64,000 bases of DNA, taken from the NCBI GenBank assembly GCA_027924585.1, contig BSBM01000252.1:3720001-3784000 (forward strand), read 5' to 3'. Below the pieces are notes generated by a model. The model was not told the origin of the DNA. It saw nothing but the letters and a program-made list of their open reading frames with translations, and made no database searches. Below are positions 20,111 to 31,453 of the stretch, one piece after another; position 1 is the first letter of the stretch; every line of letters starts with the position of its first letter. The translations under genes and the position numbers were made by a program. Source of the DNA: Larix kaempferi. Taxonomy: Eukaryota; Streptophyta; Pinopsida; Pinales; Pinaceae.

Positions 20111-21690
20111 TATTGAGCCAACAATCCATGAGTGGCATCATCGATGTAGTTTGTGCAAGATCAAATTAGATGACCGTATCTTTTTAGATTGGTTCTTGAA
20201 GTCTCTCATACCCGCTATCGCCAAGGATGTGGCATTTGAATGGCCTCAAATTGAATAAGAAGCCATCCTTAAATCCCAATAGTTTGACCTTATCTATTCA
20301 CTGTCGGGCTACCTTTACACAATTTTACCCGATGCTCTTGGCGGTGATTCCTTCCGGAAGGACGCATCGGGGGATCCCAACTTCAACTCTATTAAAAAGC
20401 ACTTTTCAAAAATTTTTTGGTTCACATCCCTTATCCCAATTTTTGGATCAAACTAATCCATTGACTCGCCGCCGATGGAATAATTGGACACGTTGCATAT
20501 ACCAGTCAACCATATATCCATATGATTCCCTCACCTACTCCCACTTATAATCCTACACCCAGTTCCACACCACCCGCAATGAGCTGTGGTCCCGACCTTT
20601 CGCGCGCCACAGCCCATTCGAGAGAAACACCTTCATATGTTCCCCTGGCCCACCCCCCCTCACATCCATGGACCTTATTTTCTGACACATTTCTACGGTC
20701 ATACTCCGGCAGTATATGCCCCCCTATAGCATCACCTACCTACTACCATACACTGGTTGCACCTGCACCCGCGCAACCTAAAGCCCCTCCCGCTTATTAT
20801 CCACCATTGGCTTCCCTATTACCCTACCAACTGCAACCCCCCCTAGTTCCCCAAGGGAAATTTATGCCTAAAAAAAACAACTGCAGAACCAGCCTTCCCA
20901 ACGGAACCAACAAGGACAGCAAAATAGGAGATGCAGACGTAACCAAGGTATTAACCAGACTCCCAGCAGAGGTGGTACACCACTGAAAACCCTTGATAAT
21001 AGAGGCACTCCACCGGCTAGCAAAATCCTGATCGACCACCTTGGCAAGGTAAAAAATCCAACTTGCGTACGAACAACCCATGTTTCTATTTGTAGATTCT
21101 ATGGTTATTACATGCATAGTTGTCCCCATCTGGTGCGTGCTTTCCAACTTTGGCGTGAGGATGCCCAACGTCAAGGACATGTTTCACCTCCGACACCACC
21201 AAAACCCCCACAAACCCACACACAACCTATGGTGTTACAGAACCTCCTACCTATGCAAGGGGTAGTAGCCACCCAACCTTTGGCTCCCCCTCAAGGGGAT
21301 ACCACACCACCAAAGCTGAAATTACGTTGCTCCTGTTAGTCAACCCATTGACTCAAGTAATCACCACCTTTTAATGATGTCTTCATCTGATATCAACCTT
21401 CAGACACGCCGAAACCAGTATGGTTCAACCACCAAGATAAATTATGCAGACAAGGCCACTAACACTACTCCCACAGATCAGTCGTTATGTCTACCCCCAC
21501 CACTACTCGAGGGCCCCCCCAAAGATCCTCGATTTCCTCTACTCCAAATCAATAACAACCCCAATGATTGAGCTTGCCCCAACTATAATATTGTGGATGA
21601 CTTAGCCCAATCCCCCACTTCCATGTCCTCCTTAGAAGTTTTAAAGAACTACTCAGCACTACTCACCCCTTATTGCTACTCAAGTATGGA
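20111..21690 (+). pseudogene. Broken gag of an Element 4-like Tat/Ogre element
   Basis: It contains [20 protein letters not shown], almost the same as Element 4 at 34835-34890. A decayed zinc knuckle lies near 21090-21130. Words equivalent to VLQNPLPTQGIMNTQPLAPP and MMSSTDVNLQTHRNQYGS follow, in the same order as in Element 4. Several frameshifts and stops break it, and it stops abruptly near SLEVLKNYS. Neither LTR of its own nor RT is present, so it is a truncated fragment. Confidence 0.75.
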
Positions 21691-22199
21691 ACAATAAAAT
21701 AGAAATGGAACCCCTTCTTTTCCTAATAGCCTGGTATTTAGCATATCCTAATAGGCATTTAGGTTCAAATTTAGGGTTTTTACTTGCATCTATTCCCGTT
21801 TAGGGTTATCATTTTAACCTTTTATAATAAAAAAATGAAATTCCACATGTGACTAGCTCTACATGTGCGAGAAATGAGAGTTGACAGGGAATCCACTCAG
21901 AACTATGGTGGTCAATTGGAAGGGTCAACTTGCGAGAGTCATAACTTCTTCATACGATGTAATGTCCCCATTTCTGGATACCACCATCACACATTCAACC
22001 CCATGGATCCTAGTGATAGTTTTGAATTAATTAATTAATGAGGGGTTAAGTTTTGAGGTACTAACTGCCAAAGTATTTAATTTTACTTCCTTAACTTTGA
22101 GATGCACTTGACAAAAGTTATTTTTCATTAATAAATATTTATCGTAATGAAATAAAGTGGATAGTGATCCACTAGGGCACATTAGAGGATAATCTTTGA
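21691..22199. other. Noncoding sequence, possible LTR start
   Basis: AT-rich with no ORF. TGTAATGTCCCCATTTCTGG at 21957 looks like the start of a plant gypsy LTR, and a TATAAAATAAG word lies at about 22610, but I found no partner copy in the window. I call nothing firmly. Confidence 0.25.
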
Positions 22200-22545
22200 C
22201 CAAGAGATAGCTTGCACAAGAAGAAAAGTCGAAAGAAGTTAAAGCTAGTAAAGTAAGAAAAAGAAAGGAAAAGTTAGCATAAGGCAGAAAAGTAGTAAAG
22301 CTCAGGAAAATCATAATAAAGAAAAAAAAGCAGACAAAAGCAGAAAGCAGGATAAGACAGAAAAGCAGGAAAAAGCAGGATAAGGTAGAAAAGCAAGAAA
22401 AATCAATATAAGGAAGAAAAGAAGGATAGAAAATCAAAATCAAAAGCAGAAAGCAAAAGAAAAAGCAAAAGCAGGATAGAAAAGCAAAAGGAGGATAAAG
22501 CAAAGGCAGAAAGCAAAGAAAAAAATAAAAGCTTGAAAGAAATCT
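22200..22545. repeat. Purine-rich low-complexity tract (AGCAGAAAA-type)
   Basis: About 345 bases in which one strand is almost only A and G with regular C, built from irregular repeats of AAAAGCAGAAAGCAGGATA. The apparent long minus-strand ORF here is an artefact of this composition. Confidence 0.85.
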
Positions 22546-23351
22546 ATCCTTATCCACTCCATGATGGAACTTTAGTCTAGTTTACTTTCTCCACAAGTCA
22601 CCTTAAATCTATAAAATAAGGAGTGTGCACCGCTTTCCCATCTTTTGACAGTTTGAGAATTGAATTGAGTGCAATTTTGCTTCTTTGAATTGGGAGATGT
22701 GCCCCTAGTCCAAGCTGGGAGATGTGCCCATGCGTCTTCTAAGAGGATGATGACATCCAGTATTCATCATTGAGTTTATTGTAGGTCCTAAAGTCTGATC
22801 CAGTGAAGTTGGAGCTTGTTTGTGTTGATTGGAAAGCCTCCCATTCGAATTCCTCGTGATTTTTAGTCTTTCTATGATGGAGAATCCTATTTCTTATGTA
22901 TTTATTTCCTAAGCAATGAGATGTATTTCAGCTACCGATGGTTGTTATTGATGTAAAGTTGAACCTTTGAAGTCCATACTATAGTTTGAATAAAGAAAAG
23001 TATGCCTTTCATATCCATCTTTTGCACCTAGTCTAAATTGCCATGGAAAATAGCTAGTTTTCAGTGTTTAATTAATAAATGAACTTCTACAACTCCAAAT
23101 TGAATTATTTATGTTGCTATTGTTACTTGACATTCCAATATACTCATTCGAGTTTGAATTCGAAACATTAAATATAATTTTACTTGTTTGTTTGTGAAAC
23201 CTCCTCGAGACTTCTTCAAACTTGCTAGAGCGAACCTATACTGATATTTCACTGTCATTTAATGTTTTGAAGCCTTCCTGAGTTAAAATCCTTCACCATT
23301 CATTCTCAGGGAGTGCACAGTTGAATTTCTCATTTTCACATGTTGGGGTTC
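22546..23351. other. Noncoding flank left of Element 3
   Basis: No ORF or repeat recognised. It is interrupted at 23352 by Element 3 and resumes at 57032. Confidence 0.4.
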
Positions 23352-23356
23352 CTAGG
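23352..23356. repeat. Target-site duplication of Element 3, left copy (CTAGG)
   Basis: CTAGG here against CCAGG at 57027-57031, four of five bases equal. The mismatch is a C/T transition, expected for an older insertion. Confidence 0.7.
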
Positions 23357-23518
23357 TGTTATAGGTCAAACCTGCACCTCTCCGTCCATGATCACCTTGA
23401 GCTGTTGATCACACAAAAGGACAACTTGGATGGAGGAGCATGTTGACCTTAGATGAGACTTTGATTTACTCCACCTCCAGAAAACACTGAAAAACCCTAA
23501 AAATATTATTTTGAGATA

Positions 23519-23706
23519 TGAGCGCTACTCTACTTCAATAGACTAGAGCCTGTACACTACTCCAGTGTATAATAGTAGTGCTCAAAGCCTTATAAGAGCT
23601 ACTCCTCTTCAGCATCGTAGCGCTCAACATTTGAAAATCGATGAGCGCTAGTTTACAAGCACTAAAGTAGCACCCTAAACGCTACTTCACTGAATAATAG
23701 TAGCGT
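23519..23706. repeat. Array of GAGCGCTACT/AGTAGCGCTC inverted repeats in the LTR
   Basis: Several copies of GAGCGCTACT and its reverse complement alternate, so RNA or single-stranded DNA can fold into successive 9-10 bp hairpins. The same module recurs at 24586-24665, 53470-53580 and, in the other LTR, 56144-56333. Confidence 0.7.
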
Positions 23707-23826
23707 ACATCTCGAAAGATGATTAAAAAATAATTAATTTCACGAAGAGGATTAGTTGCTAGTAGTTTTTCAACTTCCCCAACTTCCTCCATAACCATCT
23801 CTCGACCTGAACTGCTTCTCTGATCC

Positions 23827-23834
23827 TATAAATA
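23827..23834 (+). promoter_or_regulatory. TATA box in the 5' LTR of Element 3
   Basis: TATAAATA within CCTATAAATACAGGG, kept in the 3' LTR at 56453-56460. Confidence 0.65.
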
Positions 23835-24403
23835 CAGGGAAGAATAAAGAGAGGGGTTAGATGGAGAAACATAGAGACATGAGTATTGTGAAGAGACTTT
23901 TAAAGAGAAGCTTGCATTGGAGGAGTTTATGCTAAAGATATCCAAGCTAGAGAAGAGCAAGAGCCCAGAATCAAGTTGCAGGAGCATGTCACAATGTCAG
24001 GTATATTTGTAACATCAATTTGCATTTGACAATAAAAGGTTGAAGTGTCTTTCTTGTCCCAAATTAAGTGTTCATTGAAATAATATACTAGTTTGGATCT
24101 GTTTTGGTTAATATTGGATGTTTACATTGTTTTGTATCTTTCCATCATTATATATTATCCAAGATACGCTGAGAAAGGTATTTGTATTGCAGGTTTACTG
24201 AACGGAAGGTGGACTTGAGGATTGAGCACAAGATCAAATAAGAGCTAGGATCGAACGTCATTTGAAAGGTATGTTCTAAAGGCCTAAAACCTATTTCTTT
24301 TCATGAACATCTTTGTAATATAGTTAATAGACTTACCTGTCATCCCATTCCAGTTGATAGTATCAGTTTCCTTACTATAGGGTGTTTTTCCCCGCCAACA
24401 GAC

Positions 24404-24421
24404 TAGCGACTCCGCTGGGGA
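24404..24421 (+). other. Primer binding site of Element 3, tRNA-Arg type
   Basis: TAGCGACTCCGCTGGGGA begins three bases after the LTR. Apart from the second base (expected TGG) it is the complement of the 3' end of plant tRNA-Arg(ACG), CCCCAGCGGAGTCGCCA. Tat/Ogre elements are known to use tRNA-Arg. Confidence 0.8.
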
Positions 24422-26421
24422 TAGTTGTGTTTTTGCTCTAGGAAACTTTTTCTTGTTTGTCTTCCTAGAACTGTTTCAACTCCTTTTTGTGCTGAGAAAC
24501 CCTGTAGGTACCCCCTTCTTGTTTTTCTCTGCTTCAATTAGTCTTTGTTGTATCTTTTCAAAGTCAGTTTTTAAACTTTTAAGATATGAGCGCTACTTTG
24601 TTGTACATACAATAGCGCCCATACACTACTGTGCTATACATACAGTAGCACCCATCTCTGTAGGAGCATGAGTTTCCCTACTGCACAGTAGGGTATATTT
24701 CCTGAAGCCTTCTCTTAATGGTCTGCTTGAGTTTTAGCCTTTTTGGTGGTCTCCTGACTTTGTTGATTAGATCTCCTTGACTGGTATTTGAGGTTTTTAA
24801 TTTTTCTTTAAGTCATAGAACCTTTCTTTGAGTCTTTTTACCATCTTTAGATCTCCTGTTTACCTATGGAATGTTTGGACTGTTTATAACTTTTTTGGAA
24901 GACTAGGTTGTGTCTTGTGGTGAACACTTCTGCTTATTTTTGCCCTGATTGTATGTTGTTGGTTTACAAACCTGCATACTTTTGTATCTGCTGTTTGTGG
25001 CAACATTTGTTTGATCTTTACCTATCCTATCCTTTGTTTTAGGGTTTGGTCTGTTTTAGAGCCTTTAGGGTGTCTTCCGAACTTGTTGATTTCCAACCTT
25101 CTTGGACTTCTTGTCTTTTTCTGGTTTCAAGTGTATTTAAAGTGCTTTAGGCTGATTCATTTCTCATTTCCTTGTGTTAGTAGGGTAGTTGGTAGCTTGC
25201 TTGCCTACTTTTTGCTTGGCATAGTGGTCTTTCTAGGGTTAGATGCTTTAGGTCAGTCCTCTTGTATCTACCTCCTTTGTTTTATCCCACTTTGTTTCCA
25301 AGTATAGAGGCTTTTTCTTTGCAAAAAACCTGTAGGTCAAGTCTTTTTTGAGCTAGTGCCTTGACAGCTATAAGCTTAAGAACCATTTTTAGCCACACTT
25401 ACACATTGCACACAAGTCATATTTTCTTTCCATGTTTATAGTTCTTTTTCGTTTATGATAACAGAAAAAGCAAAAAATTTGGTAGTTTAAGTTTAATAAG
25501 GCTTATTTTTGTTACAAGATAGCATAGGTTATTTTGTGTACAATTTCAAAAGAAAACAAAAAAGAGATTTCAGTAGATTTGCTCAGTTTTTAGTTTGGAA
25601 AAGAAGTTTAAATGAAAAAATAAAATAAAAAGAGCTTTGTTGTTGAAAGTTAGAATTTATGCACTTTTGTTTTCCTGTTGCAACCATGCCACATAAATGC
25701 ACTACCTTTTGAGTAATAACAGCCCTAAAAAAAGTTTAATAAAATGAAATAGAAACACTTTTTCCTTTTTAGGGATACACTACACCAACTAGTCTTGGTT
25801 AGGATCTTGAGTTTAAATCACCTTAAACCACTCAAGATCACACATTACGCAAAAATCGTAGTTCGACTATCACAGGTAAATCCATTTCACTCAAAGCTTG
25901 CCTGGGATTTATGCAGTAGGTCTTGTGAGATCAGATTGTTGGGAATACTCCTCCTACTTTCTAATTCGAGCATATACCAGGATTGGATCGCGTATGGGGA
26001 CTCTTTAGAGTTTCAGGCTTAGTTACCCTGCCCACGCCTTCTGATTCGACCAGCGACTGTTCCCCCAGGAGTTTTCGGTGTTGTGGTATCCTTAGTATCT
26101 GACTTTAGGTTCATACACAGGTGACAGCAGAGGGTATATCTACTGTACCTAGGACAAACATGGGAGGAAATCCCTTACAGGTCTTTGGGAGGGCGGTTGG
26201 GTGATTCCAGCGCTTGCACCCTTAGTCATTGTATTGTGGACCCCGGGTAACTGTCCTTCTTCCTTCGTTGATCTGTTATGGGCCCTCATCATCCCAGACT
26301 TTTCTCCGAAAGGCATCTTGTTTGCCTAGTTTGCATACTTAGGACTTTTTAGTTGGCGTGCTGTTTGCTCCCTAGTCATAGTGGCCACTAAGTTCTAGTT
26401 TGTTATTTTATATATATAATC
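24422..26421 (+). other. Long untranslated leader of Element 3
   Basis: Two kilobases before gag with no convincing ORF. It contains another GAGCGCTAC hairpin module (24586-24665), T-rich stretches and possible splice signals. Long leaders are usual in Tat/Ogre elements. Confidence 0.6.
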
Positions 26422-28862
26422 ATGGAGAATCAAGAACTTCGTAGATCGAGAAGGCTTCAAAACCTTCCATGAGTTAGAACAGAACCTTTACCGCTAGCTA
26501 GACGGCAGCGGGTAAACCCCAATGTTTCTTCAGAAACCATTCCTGAAACAGAATTTTCTGAGGAAATTTTTACAACAGAAAATCTTGAAATAGGAATTCC
26601 TGAGGAATTACCACTTGAAGTTGAGTTTCCTGAAGAACAACAAACAGCAATAGAAAACTCTGGAACAGAGGTTCCTGAGGAACCACAACCAGGTACCCCA
26701 GATCAGTGACACTTTAGTTCAGTTTAGATTGAAGATCTTACTTCTGCGGAGTATAGCACTCCCTTCAATCCTCCTCTAACCAATCCTAGAAATCTGCTTC
26801 TGTTACCTGTTGGTTTCCAGTAGCCCCATTACAGTGCATATAATTTCTTTCCTGGACATTTGATGTCTACTCTAGGGGGTGAACAGGGAGTTCCACAAAA
26901 TCCCACCATAGGTATGAACACTAACACGGTAAATCCTTCTTTTACTGCTACACCGAGTCTGGCACAGAAAACCTCTGTGTCTACTCTGTCTTTCAGTTTT
27001 AATACTGGTACATTAGGTATGCCAAGTTCAACAACTATGGCACCTACCTCTACACCTACTGTTGCACCTAGCAGTACAGCCAATTTAGTGACACCTCCTG
27101 CGTTTCAACCGTTATATCAGATACCCAGTACTTGGATTTCCACACCCACTCTAGGGCCAAGTGCTTCTGCAACTGTGCCTTTCATGAGTACCATGACCGC
27201 ACCGTCTACATCAGCTACCACTGTTTTCAATACCTTTGCAAGTCCCAACATGAATCAATGTAATATGCCTGCAGGTAATGTCCCTTTTTCCTTATTCTCA
27301 GGGGGAGGGGGTAATATTTTTAACCAACAATATGGCAGGGCTAATACCCAGCCACAGTGGATGAACCCACAGAGCACTAACCCGCTTTCATATGGGTGGG
27401 GAAATTTCAATAATACTTTCACGCAACAACAGATGGCAGGGGGCAACCCCTACCAACAAGTAGTTGGGGGCAACCCCTATCAACAGATGGTAGGTGGAAA
27501 TCCCTATCAGCAGATGGCCGGGGGAAACCCTTATCAAAAAATGGTTGGGGGCAACCCCTACCAGCAGACGGCTAGGGGAAACCCCTACTAGTAGTTCACG
27601 GGTCAAACCATGGGTGGTTCCCCTTTTTCGACCCCAGCTTATCAAGTACCATCTTACCGGCCTTGTTTACCATTTCTGGAAACTTTAAATTTGCCAGATC
27701 TTTCCAAACTGACCAATGATCCAGTGTATCATAATGCTACATGGCCATCAGTTCCTATCAAGCTACCTTTGGACATTCCAAAATTTGAAGGCAAAACAGG
27801 TGAAGACCCTGGTGACCATGTCACTAATTTCCATTTATGGTGTTCCTTGAACTCATTAAATGAAGATTCCATTAGATTGAGACTGTTCCAAAGGACTTTA
27901 ACCGGTGCTGCAGCCAAATGGTACATTGAGTTACCTGCAGCTACATTCTCTAATTTTAGGGATCTCGCAACTGTCTTTTTGAATCACTTCTAGCTTCATG
28001 TTCGGTATGATGCTGGAACAGACCTTTTGTCTACATTTAGGCAAAATAAAGCCACTCATTTATCTGACCACATTCACAAGTGGCAAAGATGGAAGAGGCT
28101 CATTAAGGCCAACATACCTCCAGAATTCCTTCTTGAGTGGTATTTGAAATCACTCCTTCCTTAAATTTCTAAGGAAGTAGTTACATCTGGAGTATCTAAC
28201 GAGGAAGAAGCCATCCTACGGACTCAGCAATTAGATCTCGTTTATGCACAATCCGGGTTACTATATGAGATCATACCTGATGCGCCATGATCGAACACCG
28301 ATCTGAGTAGACCTAAACCTGGACCACATGCTGATGGCATAGTGGGTTCAGTTGACTCTACAGCTTTCGAACCATTGACCAAATAGGTTCATGCCTTATC
28401 TGTCAAACAATCGACTGCAGATGTTTCTTCCGTCACAACCTCTCCTTCTACTTTTGAGATTGTCAACCAGGTTCAGAACAATCAAAAGGGCCCTCGGCAG
28501 CCCAATAACAAAAAGAAGGGAAAGAAAGGAGAGGGGAATAATCAGAAGCCCAAAAAAGAGAATGCCGAAGAGGGTAACAAAGAGAAAAAGAAGGTTAAGT
28601 TCCCTTGTAAACTTTGCAAGCAGGATCACCTTACTCACCAATGCCCTATGCTTGAAGAATCCCAGAAGCTATTAAGAGAAAAGAAGCCTGCCATACTGAA
28701 AGATCCATTCCCTAAAGGGCAGAACTCAACTTCTGGCACCTCCAACACTAGGGGCACTACACATGCCACGGTTGATCAAAATTTTATTAGCATCGTTAAT
28801 TCGGATGCACTCTTACAAACGAGAGCCAGGAATTATACCTTGGACGCACAGAAAAAAGGATA
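26422..28862 (+). pseudogene. Gag of Element 3, disrupted
   Basis: ATG at 26422-26424. A TGA follows after 16 codons (26470-26472) and a second stop near 26707. The long open part 26860-27591 is Thr/Ser/Pro-rich and ends in six copies of a GGNPYQQ nonapeptide. The gag fold follows: SLNSLNEDSIRLRLFQRTL, GAAAKWYIELPAATFSNFRD. A frameshift lies between 27993 and 28391. Near 28602 a zinc knuckle reads CKLCKQDHLTHQC, one residue short of the CX2CX4HX4C form seen in Element 4. Homology to Element 4 gag is clear along its length. Not translatable as one protein. Confidence 0.85.
27433..27594 (+). repeat. Six tandem 27-bp units encoding a GGNPYQQ nonapeptide
   Basis: Units start at 27433, 27460, 27487, 27514, 27541 and 27568, exactly 27 bases apart. 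Each encodes a variant of QMVGGNPYQ. In the last unit the two CAG codons have become TAG TAG, consistent with C-to-T change. The Gln/Asn/Gly/Tyr-rich nonapeptide is similar in composition to yeast Sup35 prion-domain repeats. Confidence 0.9.
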
Positions 28863-30265
28863 AAGAGATTCCAGAATCCTCCACTCCACTCCACATACCT
28901 GTGGACCCAATGCCCAAGATCCTGAAAGGTGTCTTGAAATGGGCATCGCACAATCCCAACACTTGGGCCGCCTCCAACTACAACATGGTTGAAGATTTAG
29001 CCCAGACCCCTTGTGCCATGTCTACCTTAGAATTCTTGCAAAGTTGTCCTTTACAACGGAATGCACTTCTGGCAGCTATTGGAAGTATGGAATCCTCTAA
29101 CATGTCTACGCGATTTGATATGACTGATATCAAATATCGGTTTCCCTACCACGTTGCTCTTCAGATTGAAGTTGTCCATGGCCCAATTACCATCAGATGA
29201 GCTGTCGTAGATGAGGGCGCGTCGACCTGCGTAATGTCAATTTCCTATTGGAAAGCTTTAGTTTCCCCTGTGTTAGCCCCTTCTAACACACTGCTTATTG
29301 CATTTGATGGCAGGACTTTCCGCCCACATGGATTTTTGCCATCATTTGATGTCACATTGGCCAGTAAGACAGTTGCTGTAGAAGTAGAAGTTCTAGATGC
29401 TCCGCTCGATTACAATATGTTATTAGGCAGGAGCTGGACTTATGCCATGCGAGCCATTGCATCGGCAGTTTTTCAAGTTATTATGTTCCCATTTGAAGGT
29501 AAGTTCATTACAATCGATCAGCTTTCTTTCACTCAGAGAAACAACCAGACTTCTTCAGAGACCACAGTTCCATTAATTGATAAAACCATCCCGGTTGGTG
29601 AGAGTTTAGGAGCAGGACTTTACGGGTTATTAATTGGCACTTTTGACCTACCGGATCCTACCTTATTTGTTGGTACTAAGGGATGTTCATCGTCTGAAAC
29701 TTCCATGGTTAGTTTAACAACTGATCCTGGTTTTCTCCCAACTAATACAAACCCCTCCGTGCCCACTCTTGTTGCAGAAGTTACCCACTTGGACTCATAT
29801 AAAACTGCAACAGAACATATATTGACTCCATTGGTGTCTGTTGAGTCAAATATGGATTGTGCTGCTACTCAGTCACCAGACCCGACCCACTCTCTTGACA
29901 GTTCAGATACTACTTTACCTTCTGAGGAGGAAATGTTAGAAGCCATGACCAACCTGGACCATCCTCGTGAACATATAGATCCCGGGTCCTTCTTATTTCC
30001 TTTTCTTAACTTGATAGAGAGAGGCGAGTTTTGTCCAACACCCAGTGGAAATACTAATTTAACTTCTACTTCACAAGTTGGTTTTGTCGAAGAGAATAGA
30101 TTGAATACCTTGCTGGTCAACATTTCCACTGGGGTCACCGGAAACATTTTTGTTGAAACGGGATGTTATCTCGATGAGATCATTCCGTATACCAATCTTT
30201 TCCGTGATTTCCATGACACTTTTTCCCGACCTCACGAGGAGGATCTAGGCATTGACCCTACCTGA
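28863..30265 (+). pseudogene. Protease region and pol linker of Element 3
   Basis: The in-frame stretch has WAASNYNMVEDLAQTPCAMS, then the active-site block VVDEGASTCVMS, then LDYNMLLGRSWTYAMRAIAS. One TGA (29198-29200) breaks it just before the protease motif; the frame from 29234 to 30265 is then open for 343 codons. The active site reads DEG rather than DSG or DTG, as also in Element 4. The last residues, FRDFHDTFSRPHEEDLGIDP, match the linker that leads into RT in Element 4, but here a stop follows and no RT exists. Confidence 0.8.
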
Positions 30266-30387
30266 AAAAGTATTACGCTTAGGCTGATGTACTTTTTCTT
30301 GTAACATAGCTATATATTTTTTGTAAAGCTAGTTTTTCGTTATGCTTGTTAGTTAATCTTATATGTGCCTTTCGTTTCATGTACCAG

Positions 30388-30813
30388 ATGTCAACCGAAC
30401 ATTTCTTAGGATTTGCTGATGATGCCAGTCACCACACCTGCCAGTTGGCTGCAGCAGCTTGGGTCATTTACTCACCCGCTGGCCAACTTGTCTCTTCGAG
30501 GGGGGTTTGTTTGGGTCCTACCACGAATAATGTGGTTGAATACAGTGCAGTTGTAGAAATTCTCCGAGATGCTCTAGGTCATGGCATTTCACATTTGGAG
30601 GTAAGACTTGACTCACAATTAATTGTATTTCAGTTAACAGGTGTCTACCAGATTAGAGATCCTGGATTGCTACGTCAGTTTCTACGAGTTAGACTATTGG
30701 AAAGACAATTTGATTCTATTATATATGAACAAATTCCAAGAAGTTTAAACACATTAGCTGATTCATTAGCAAACTATGTGTTAGACTGGCATTTGTATCA
30801 TACACTTTCATAA
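30388..30813 (+). CDS. Archaeal-type RNase H (aRH) of Element 3 (141 aa, intact)
   Basis: ATG at 30388, preceded by CAG so that a 3' splice site sits exactly at the start codon. The domain is complete. Catalytic acids fit D11 (GFADDAS), E51 (NVVEYSAVVEIL), D75 (VRLDSQLIV) and D125 (LADSLANYVLDW). This is the additional RNase H known from Tat/Ogre elements, which removes RNA from the RNA-DNA hybrid. In Element 4 the homologous ORF lies downstream of integrase, so in this family aRH is the last pol domain and is separately encoded. It is the only unbroken enzyme gene left in Element 3, and translation probably requires splicing. Confidence 0.85.
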   Translation: MSTEHFLGFADDASHHTCQLAAAAWVIYSPAGQLVSSRGVCLGPTTNNVVEYSAVVEILRDALGHGISHLEVRLDSQLIVFQLTGVYQIRDPGLLRQFLRVRLLERQFDSIIYEQIPRSLNTLADSLANYVLDWHLYHTLS

Positions 30814-31251
30814 ACAACATTGCACATATAAAATTCAAACACATACATATATATATAGCCGATACTGTATCAAAAAATATATGAGTTTTGGATCACAAGT
30901 CTATCAAGTCATGTCATAAAAGTACAAAACTGGACATAGTAGCCTCAAAAATATATACATAGAATGTATCCCTCTCCTATGGAGAAGCAGGGACCTCATC
31001 ATCATCTACTACATTGCGATAACATATGACTAGCCTAGCTATCTTCCGCAGCACCCTAAGCCATGATGGTGGCACCCCAACTAAATATTCCTACATATCA
31101 ATAGGTATCTGATCCATATGGCATACAGGAACTTCGTGAGTCAACCGACTCACTTTTCTCTCTAGGGTCCCCAACATAGCATCTCCTGCAGCAATATCAG
31201 CTAGCCTCACAAAGATGGTAGGATGTCCCTCGGGACGAACAGGCCCAAGAT

Positions 31252-31350
31252 CTGCATATAACACTTGATTAGCACTTCAAAATTCATTCATAAAAATCAA
31301 ATACTTGAAAAGTTTTAAAAAATTAAATAATTCTAAAAAATTAAACATAC
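31252..31350 (-). other. Intron of the antisense gene in Element 3
   Basis: Minus-strand boundaries G|GTATGT and GCAG|AT, phase 1, 99 bp. The counterpart in Element 4 (47894-47986) has the same donor hexamer, phase and joined codon GAT. Confidence 0.65.
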
Positions 31351-31448
31351 CAATATATCCCCAGGCTCCACCTAGAGGAAGCACCAGTTCTGGATCATGA
31401 CGGAAATCCAATCCAGCATATGGAAATTGCTCGAAAGCAGGCACTTGC

Positions 31449-31453
31449 CTCTC
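31449..31453. repeat. Target-site duplication of Element 4, left copy (CTCTC)
   Basis: Perfect match to 52647-52651. Confidence 0.9.

Larger units (their letters stand above)
23357..24400 (+). repeat. 5' LTR of Element 3
   Basis: 1044 bp, TGTTATAGGTC to GCCAACA, about 96.5% identical to 55982-57026 by eye. TATAAATA lies at 23827-23834. U3 carries repeated inverted words GAGCGCTACT and AGTAGCGCTC (23519-23706). Confidence 0.95.
30977..31453 (-). pseudogene. Antisense gene of Element 3: end of main exon, intron, last exon
   Basis: Continues the minus-strand exon at 52652-53411 across the Element 4 insertion, in frame once the insertion and one TSD copy are ignored. Exon sequence 31453-31351 ends in GGAWGYIG. 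A GT-AG intron (31350-31252, GTATGT to GCAG, 99 bp, phase 1) follows. The last exon (31251-30977) begins LGPVRPEGHP and ends at TAG, with one internal TAG where a Trp codon is likely. Element 4 has the same intron at the same codon. Function unknown. Confidence 0.65.

Noticed and set aside
22027-22557. 176-codon Phe/Leu/Ser-rich minus-strand ORF resembling a membrane protein
   Set aside because: It is the complement of a purine-rich low-complexity tract, and the apparent hydrophobicity comes from composition.
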